A stretch of 42,245 bases of DNA from a virus. The stretch lies in the IMG/VR virus record IMGVR_UViG_3300009159_004776, positions 1 through 42,245 of that record, one strand, 5' to 3'. How positions within the stretch are numbered: position 1 is the first letter of the stretch; each line of letters begins with the position of its first letter. The notes beneath the pieces were generated by a model. That model made no database searches. It was not told the origin of the DNA and saw only the letters and a program-made list of their open reading frames with translations. Positions 38,662 to 42,245 of the stretch are shown in pieces. The translations under genes and the position numbers were made by a program.

Positions 38662-40155
38662 ATGGCAAATTTTATTATATGGGCTACTCCGGGTACTGCT
38701 GAAGTTGTAAGATCTCACTATAGGAATCTTGTAAAAGCCAAAGAAAGACCTTCTCATACTTACCAAAGTTTTATTTGGCATACAGACAAACAAATTGATC
38801 CTAAAGAGGCTATACCTCCAAGATGGTGCAGGACTCTAGGTCCTTATCAGCTTGCAAGTTGGTTAAGAGGACACGGTTATACTGTAAAAATTATTGACTT
38901 CTGTTTGTTCATGACTACAGATCAATTGGTGAGAATTACCGAAAAACACATTGATAATGATACTTTGGCTATTGGGGCTAGTACTTCTTTTTGGCAAATG
39001 TTTGAAACCGTGCCTCAATGGGCTATCGATGCTAGAATACATATTAACAAAAAATTTAAAAATATTAAATGGTGCCTTGGTGGTCACGGTGCTAATAGAT
39101 TTCAATTGCAAGGTTGGGAAGTCCTTCAAGGAGAGGGTGAAAATGTAGTTTTAAGATGGCTGGACGAATTAGCAGGTAAAAAAATGTTTAGACAGCCTTT
39201 TGATATTAAAGAAACCTCAAATGCATTCATGCCAGATGATTTTATTCAACCTTATGAATTTATCCCCGTAGAACTTGGGCGAGGTTGTAAGTTTAAATGT
39301 AAATTTTGTCAATTCCCAAACATAGGTAAAAAACCAGGAACTTATTTAAAAAATTATGAATGTTTATACAGAGAAATACTAGACCACCATAACAAATGGG
39401 GTACTACTAGATTTTATTATACTGACGATACTGTTAACGAAAGCGAAGAAAAAATTCAAGCATTGGTAGATATAGCACAACGAGTGCCATTTAAACTAGA
39501 ATGGATCGGCTATAATAGGATAGATTTAATTTGGTCAAAACCGCACACTGCTGAATTATTAAAAGAAAGTGGACTACGATCTGCTTTCTTTGGCATTGAA
39601 AGTTTTGAAAGAAAATCAAGTCTATTAATAGGTAGAGGATGGAGCGGCCTACATGCTAAAGATTGGTTACTTGAACTAAAAGACATTTGGAAAGACCAAA
39701 TAAATTGGTCAGTGGCCACTATTGTGGGAGTACCAGGCCAGACTCCTGAACAACTAATAAACGATTGTGACTGGATGATAGAAAATAAAATGTATTCGTG
39801 TACAATGCATGCCTTGCATATTAATCCGTCAAATACAAGTTTAATGGCATCCCAAAGTGAATTTGAAAGAAATTATCAAGAATATGGTTTTCAATTCCCT
39901 GACCCGGCACGTCCCTGGTATTGGGAAAATGGTTTTTGGAATTATGATAAAGCTCTAGCAATGACAGACCTTCTTTTAAGTAAAACTACTAAGCATCAAA
40001 AATTGGCTTCGTGGGAACTGGGAGAATATGCATCATTGGGCTATAGTGTAGATGAATTAATTAATGTAGATCAAATAAAATTGTTGCATGATCAAGAAAT
40101 TTTTACAAAATCTTGGAATTTTATTGAAAACTATGTTACAAAAAATTTATTGTAA
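38662..40155 (+). CDS. B12-binding-like radical SAM protein 2 (paralog)
   Basis: 497 residues, a clear paralog of the gene upstream, with a 35-residue N-terminal extension. Cluster motif GRGCKFKCKFC (about 211-221), GPYQLASWLRGHGYTVKIID in the N-terminal fold, YYTDDTVNESEEKIQAL, RSAFFGIESF. The nucleotide identity to copy 1 reaches 30 bases without change at 39372-39401 (copy 1: 37871-37900), so the duplication is rather recent or is kept alike by recombination. The differences lie mostly in the C-terminal third, where substrate recognition is expected. Confidence 0.88.
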   Translation: MANFIIWATPGTAEVVRSHYRNLVKAKERPSHTYQSFIWHTDKQIDPKEAIPPRWCRTLGPYQLASWLRGHGYTVKIIDFCLFMTTDQLVRITEKHIDNDTLAIGASTSFWQMFETVPQWAIDARIHINKKFKNIKWCLGGHGANRFQLQGWEVLQGEGENVVLRWLDELAGKKMFRQPFDIKETSNAFMPDDFIQPYEFIPVELGRGCKFKCKFCQFPNIGKKPGTYLKNYECLYREILDHHNKWGTTRFYYTDDTVNESEEKIQALVDIAQRVPFKLEWIGYNRIDLIWSKPHTAELLKESGLRSAFFGIESFERKSSLLIGRGWSGLHAKDWLLELKDIWKDQINWSVATIVGVPGQTPEQLINDCDWMIENKMYSCTMHALHINPSNTSLMASQSEFERNYQEYGFQFPDPARPWYWENGFWNYDKALAMTDLLLSKTTKHQKLASWELGEYASLGYSVDELINVDQIKLLHDQEIFTKSWNFIENYVTKNLL

Positions 40156-40224
40156 TAATAGTGTAATTATTATTTGTTTAAATAATTTGTTGGCTTAATT
40201 ATTAGAGTTAAATACTCTCAACGG
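40156..40224 (+). other. AT-rich gap before porin promoter
   Basis: No ORF. A TAAATA box GTTAAATA sits at 40207-40214 within a small GAGT/ACTC inverted repeat. Otherwise nothing recognisable. Confidence 0.4.
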
Positions 40225-40254
40225 TTGACTTATTACAATAATATCGTTTATAAT
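40225..40254 (+). promoter_or_regulatory. Sigma70-type promoter for porin
   Basis: TTGACT 40225-40230 and TATAAT 40249-40254, 18-nt spacer. A CAAGGAGAC ribosome site follows at 40286-40294. Confidence 0.8.
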
Positions 40255-40298
40255 AATCATTAAAGTAATTTCATTATTAACACACAAGGAGACAATAA

Positions 40299-41420
40299 AT
40301 GAAAAAATTAGTTATTGCGGCAGCTTTGCTGATCGCAGGGTATGCACAAGCCCAGAATGTACAGTTGTACGGTGTTGCAGGAGCAGGTATTGTTAGTGGT
40401 AGTGGTTTCACTTCCAGCAACAGTGACTTCACTGGCATGGGTGAACAACTACACAACAGCAACCGTTTTGGTATCAAAGGCGTTGAAGACATAGGTGGTG
40501 GCTTGACAGCTAAATTTACCTTGGAAGGTAACTATAGTCTACGTACTGGTGCAGTTGGTAAAGACTCTGGCGGTACAGGAGCAGCAGGTACAACAATGTT
40601 TGATCGTGAAGCTAACATGGCATTAGCCGGTGACTTTGGTCAAGTTCAATTGGGCCGTGGCAAGAATTTTTTGTATCAAGTTGCTGACGAATTTGACTCA
40701 CGTGGTAACTGGAACTTTGGTGGTTTGAAATCAGCTGCTCGTTACGCTGGGTTCTACTCAGGTTCGGGTGTATCACGTTTTGACAACATGGTTCGTTACA
40801 CATCACCTAGCTTTGGCGGTTTGACATTTGATGGTGCCTATAGCTTTGGTAATCAGCCAGGCGACCAATCATACAAGACTAGCCATAACGTTGGCGTTCG
40901 TTACACAACAGGCCCATTGGATATTGCCTATACACACGAACAGGCTCGTTTGAGCACTGCTGTAGTCAGTGAAGAAATTGATCTAGTAGCAGTCAAGTAT
41001 GCTGTCAATCCAAAGTTGGTTGTAAATGCAGGTTATGCTATTACACGTAACCCAACAGCACAGACCACATACTACTCAAGCTCAAGCAAGGCAGATGGTA
41101 AGACAGATGCTAACACTTACTTCCTAGGTGCCAAGTACAAAGTTACTGATGCTCTAGGCGTTAACGCAGGTTACTACAGCGTTCAAGATCGAATTACTGC
41201 TGGTAAAGACACTGTCAAAATGACAGCAGTTGGTGTTACCTATGCTTTCAGCAAGCGTACAGAAGTATTTGCTGACTATGTAGTTGCAGACCGTGCTAGC
41301 GGTGCAGTAAGCCCATTCACAGTATATGACCGTTGGGTTCCAGATGCAGGTGGTACAACATACAGCGACAGCAAATACAAACAAAATGCTATTGCAGTCG
41401 GTATTCAACACCGCTTCTAA
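40299..41420 (+). CDS. Gram-negative (betaproteobacterial-type) porin
   Basis: 373 residues, full length. Signal peptide 1-18 (MKKLVIAAALLIAGYAQA), then QNVQLYGVAGAGI, the usual first strand of betaproteobacterial porins. Alternating polar/aromatic strands continue throughout: GLTAKFTLEGNY, DFGQVQLGRGKNFLYQVA, GLTFDGAYSFG, FLGAKYKVTDALGVNAGYYS. It ends in NAIAVGIQHRF, the terminal Phe needed for Bam-mediated insertion. The loop region PFTVYDRWVPDAGGTTYSDS is unusual. Forms a trimeric channel in the outer membrane. Own host-type promoter and terminator. Base composition seems higher in G+C than its neighbours, as expected for a gene taken from the host. Confidence 0.93.
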   Translation: MKKLVIAAALLIAGYAQAQNVQLYGVAGAGIVSGSGFTSSNSDFTGMGEQLHNSNRFGIKGVEDIGGGLTAKFTLEGNYSLRTGAVGKDSGGTGAAGTTMFDREANMALAGDFGQVQLGRGKNFLYQVADEFDSRGNWNFGGLKSAARYAGFYSGSGVSRFDNMVRYTSPSFGGLTFDGAYSFGNQPGDQSYKTSHNVGVRYTTGPLDIAYTHEQARLSTAVVSEEIDLVAVKYAVNPKLVVNAGYAITRNPTAQTTYYSSSSKADGKTDANTYFLGAKYKVTDALGVNAGYYSVQDRITAGKDTVKMTAVGVTYAFSKRTEVFADYVVADRASGAVSPFTVYDRWVPDAGGTTYSDSKYKQNAIAVGIQHRF

Positions 41421-41432
41421 TAGTTAAATCGG

Positions 41433-41495
41433 CCGCAACGATGGAGCGGTGCTGGACCTCGTAACCAGCAGTAGGAACTTAGGTTCCTATTTTTA
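41433..41495 (+). terminator. Structured 3' region and terminator after porin
   Basis: Three hairpins in series: CCGC/GCGG (41433-41449), TGCTGG/CCAGCA (41450-41470) and TAGGAAC/GTTCCTA (41472-41489) followed by TTTTT. The last is an intrinsic terminator; the first two may stabilise the porin mRNA or be a small RNA. Confidence 0.7.
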
Positions 41496-41497
41496 CG

Positions 41498-41505
41498 GCT
41501 AAATA
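41498..41505 (+). promoter_or_regulatory. TAAATA box GCTAAATA
   Basis: 21 nt before the ATG at 41527, with an AAGGAGG Shine-Dalgarno between. Confidence 0.45.
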
Positions 41506-41526
41506 ATTGTCAAGGAGGACACAACC

Positions 41527-41685
41527 ATGAAACAGAAAAAGCTATTGGCTAAACTGTACAGGGCTTGCGTCGACCATGATACAGAAACGGTTTCCGAACT
41601 GCGTAAAAAAGAGTTCGCTAAGATACTGAAACACAAGGCCGAAGGCAAATCATTTACACGTAAATGGGTTTTGGTACAAGTTTAA
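41527..41685 (+). CDS. Small basic conserved phage protein
   Basis: 52 residues, MKQKKLLAKLYRACVDHDTE at the start, then ELRKKEFAKILKHKAEGKSF and KWVLVQV. Strong AAGGAGG ribosome site. Very similar small proteins are conserved in T4-like aquatic phages. It is a one-gene unit between a TAAATA box and an intrinsic terminator. Function unknown; a nucleic-acid-binding role would fit the charge. Confidence 0.65.
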   Translation: MKQKKLLAKLYRACVDHDTETVSELRKKEFAKILKHKAEGKSFTRKWVLVQV

Positions 41686-41693
41686 CACACACT

Positions 41694-41720
41694 AGGGCTA
41701 CTCAGGTAGCCCTTTCTTTT
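41694..41720 (+). terminator. Intrinsic terminator
   Basis: AGGGCTAC, loop TCAG, GTAGCCCT, then TTCTTTT. Confidence 0.85.
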
Positions 41721-41721
41721 G

Positions 41722-41729
41722 GCTAAATA
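41722..41729 (+). promoter_or_regulatory. TAAATA box GCTAAATA
   Basis: 61 nt before the ATG at 41790. Same GGCTAAATA form as at 41497-41505. Confidence 0.4.
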
Positions 41730-41789
41730 CACGATATAAACATACTCTGCTTCTAGCAAACTCATTGTATGTCCAACAAGGACTAAACA

Positions 41790-42245
41790 ATGACTATTAG
41801 AAAACTCGTAAGTAAAGCAGTAGCGGGCACCGTGGGTACGTATGTGGGTCGAGCAGGTGAAATATCCTTTGACCCTGTGCTAGGGGCACTTAAACTATCC
41901 GATGGCATATCGCCGGGTGGTGTAGCAATTACACAGCCTACCGTACCCATCCTATCAGATAATCGTTGGTATGTTGACTCCAGTAGAACAGACATAAATC
42001 CTGTGTCAGCAACTGGTAATTTCGCAAATCCATTCCTCAGCATAACTGCCGCACTGGTCTATATTGAAGCAAGAATTGCTGACGGCAGTTTGGTCCTAAA
42101 CATTTCAGGCGCCGTTGTTGATAACCCACAGTTCATTATTCTAAGGAGTTCAACTACAGAAAATGTGGCACTAACTCGTGGTAATATTTTTATTATAGGT
42201 GATACTCCAGATGCTGGACACGTACCCATCTGGATCAACGGATAC
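41790..42245 (+). CDS. Fibre-like virion protein, 3' partial
   Basis: Open to the window end (152 codons). The N terminus, MTIRKLVSKAVAGTVGTYVG, RAGEISFDPVLGALKLSDG, is a fibre/baseplate-type start. It is followed by a Ser/Thr/Asn-rich region (NRWYVDSSRTDINPVSATGN, then ANPFLSITAALVYIEARIAD) typical of a beta-helix spike lead-in. Probably another receptor-binding or tail protein; the rest lies outside the window. Confidence 0.65.
   Translation, partial: MTIRKLVSKAVAGTVGTYVGRAGEISFDPVLGALKLSDGISPGGVAITQPTVPILSDNRWYVDSSRTDINPVSATGNFANPFLSITAALVYIEARIADGSLVLNISGAVVDNPQFIILRSSTTENVALTRGNIFIIGDTPDAGHVPIWINGY

Noticed and set aside
41433-41495. tRNA after porin
   Set aside because: Three hairpins exist but there is no acceptor stem or T-loop; the last is a terminator.
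1-42245. CRISPR array, IS element, integrase or attachment site
   Set aside because: No regular direct repeats with spacers, no transposase or integrase motifs, no terminal inverted repeats seen.
1-42245. Bacterial chromosome segment
   Set aside because: clpX, rpsU, hemA, clpS, pqqA and porin look bacterial, but they are scattered among T4-like phage genes with phage spacing and late-promoter boxes.

Overview
The window is a stretch of a T4-like (Caudoviricetes, myovirus-type) phage genome, not a bacterial chromosome. Genes are short, tightly packed and often overlap by ATGA or TAATG. Almost all lie on the + strand; the exceptions are one methyltransferase-like gene and a two-gene hemA/DUF454 unit. 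There are phage structural genes, T4-type nucleotide metabolism genes, and repeated T4-late-promoter-like TAAATA boxes. I think the host is a Gram-negative methylotrophic betaproteobacterium, for four reasons: a complete porin of betaproteobacterial type; a tmRNA tag ending ALAA from a circularly permuted gene; a pqqA gene (PQQ supports methanol dehydrogenases); and a general likeness to phages of marine and freshwater streamlined bacteria. This host call is inference.

Layout. 1-4355: virion or prohead-associated proteins, a Cas4/RecB-like exonuclease, a fibre-like protein. 4400-11618: nrdA, nrdB, glutaredoxin, thyX, a PAAR spike protein with a peptidase M15 domain, dCMP deaminase. 11615-13639: flavin-dependent halogenase facing a methyltransferase-like gene. 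13656-14310: a dedicated promoter, a cloverleaf-like RNA, a 21-codon ORF, then a two-piece tmRNA gene whose intervening segment holds a 56-codon ORF. 14351-17707: small proteins, pqqA, an alpha/beta hydrolase, a membrane coiled-coil protein. 17682-19501: clpX and ribosomal protein bS21. 19569-22658: DGQHR/ParB-like plus HNH pair, a DnaQ-type exonuclease, conserved phage proteins. 22651-24263 (minus): 5-aminolevulinate synthase and a DUF454 membrane protein. 24338-30800: small phage proteins, a DD-carboxypeptidase, a tandem array of six short related proteins, an amidotransferase-like protein, SGNH-like and 2OG-oxygenase-like proteins. 30787-33528: hsp20 behind a ROSE-like RNA thermometer, clpS, heme oxygenase and two tandem ferredoxin-dependent bilin reductases. 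33537-40155: conserved phage proteins, a short carbamoyltransferase-like protein and two duplicated radical SAM proteins. 40225-42245: porin, a small conserved protein and the start of another fibre-like gene.

How it fits together. Three host-takeover themes stand out. (1) Translation and protein turnover: tmRNA with an LAA-ended tag, ClpX with a ClpP-docking loop, ClpS, bS21 and Hsp20. (2) Tetrapyrroles: ALA synthase at the entry to heme synthesis, heme oxygenase opening heme to biliverdin, and two bilin reductases downstream. (3) Host energy metabolism and envelope: PqqA precursor peptide, porin, two peptidoglycan-directed peptidases. DNA precursor synthesis (NrdAB, Grx, ThyX, dCMP deaminase) is standard for this phage group.

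Two promoter classes are visible: host-type TTGACA-N17/18-TATAAT promoters and TAAATA boxes. Many TAAATA boxes sit only 4-8 nt from a start codon that has no Shine-Dalgarno sequence, which raises the possibility of leaderless late mRNAs. No database search was possible; family calls rest on motifs read by eye.
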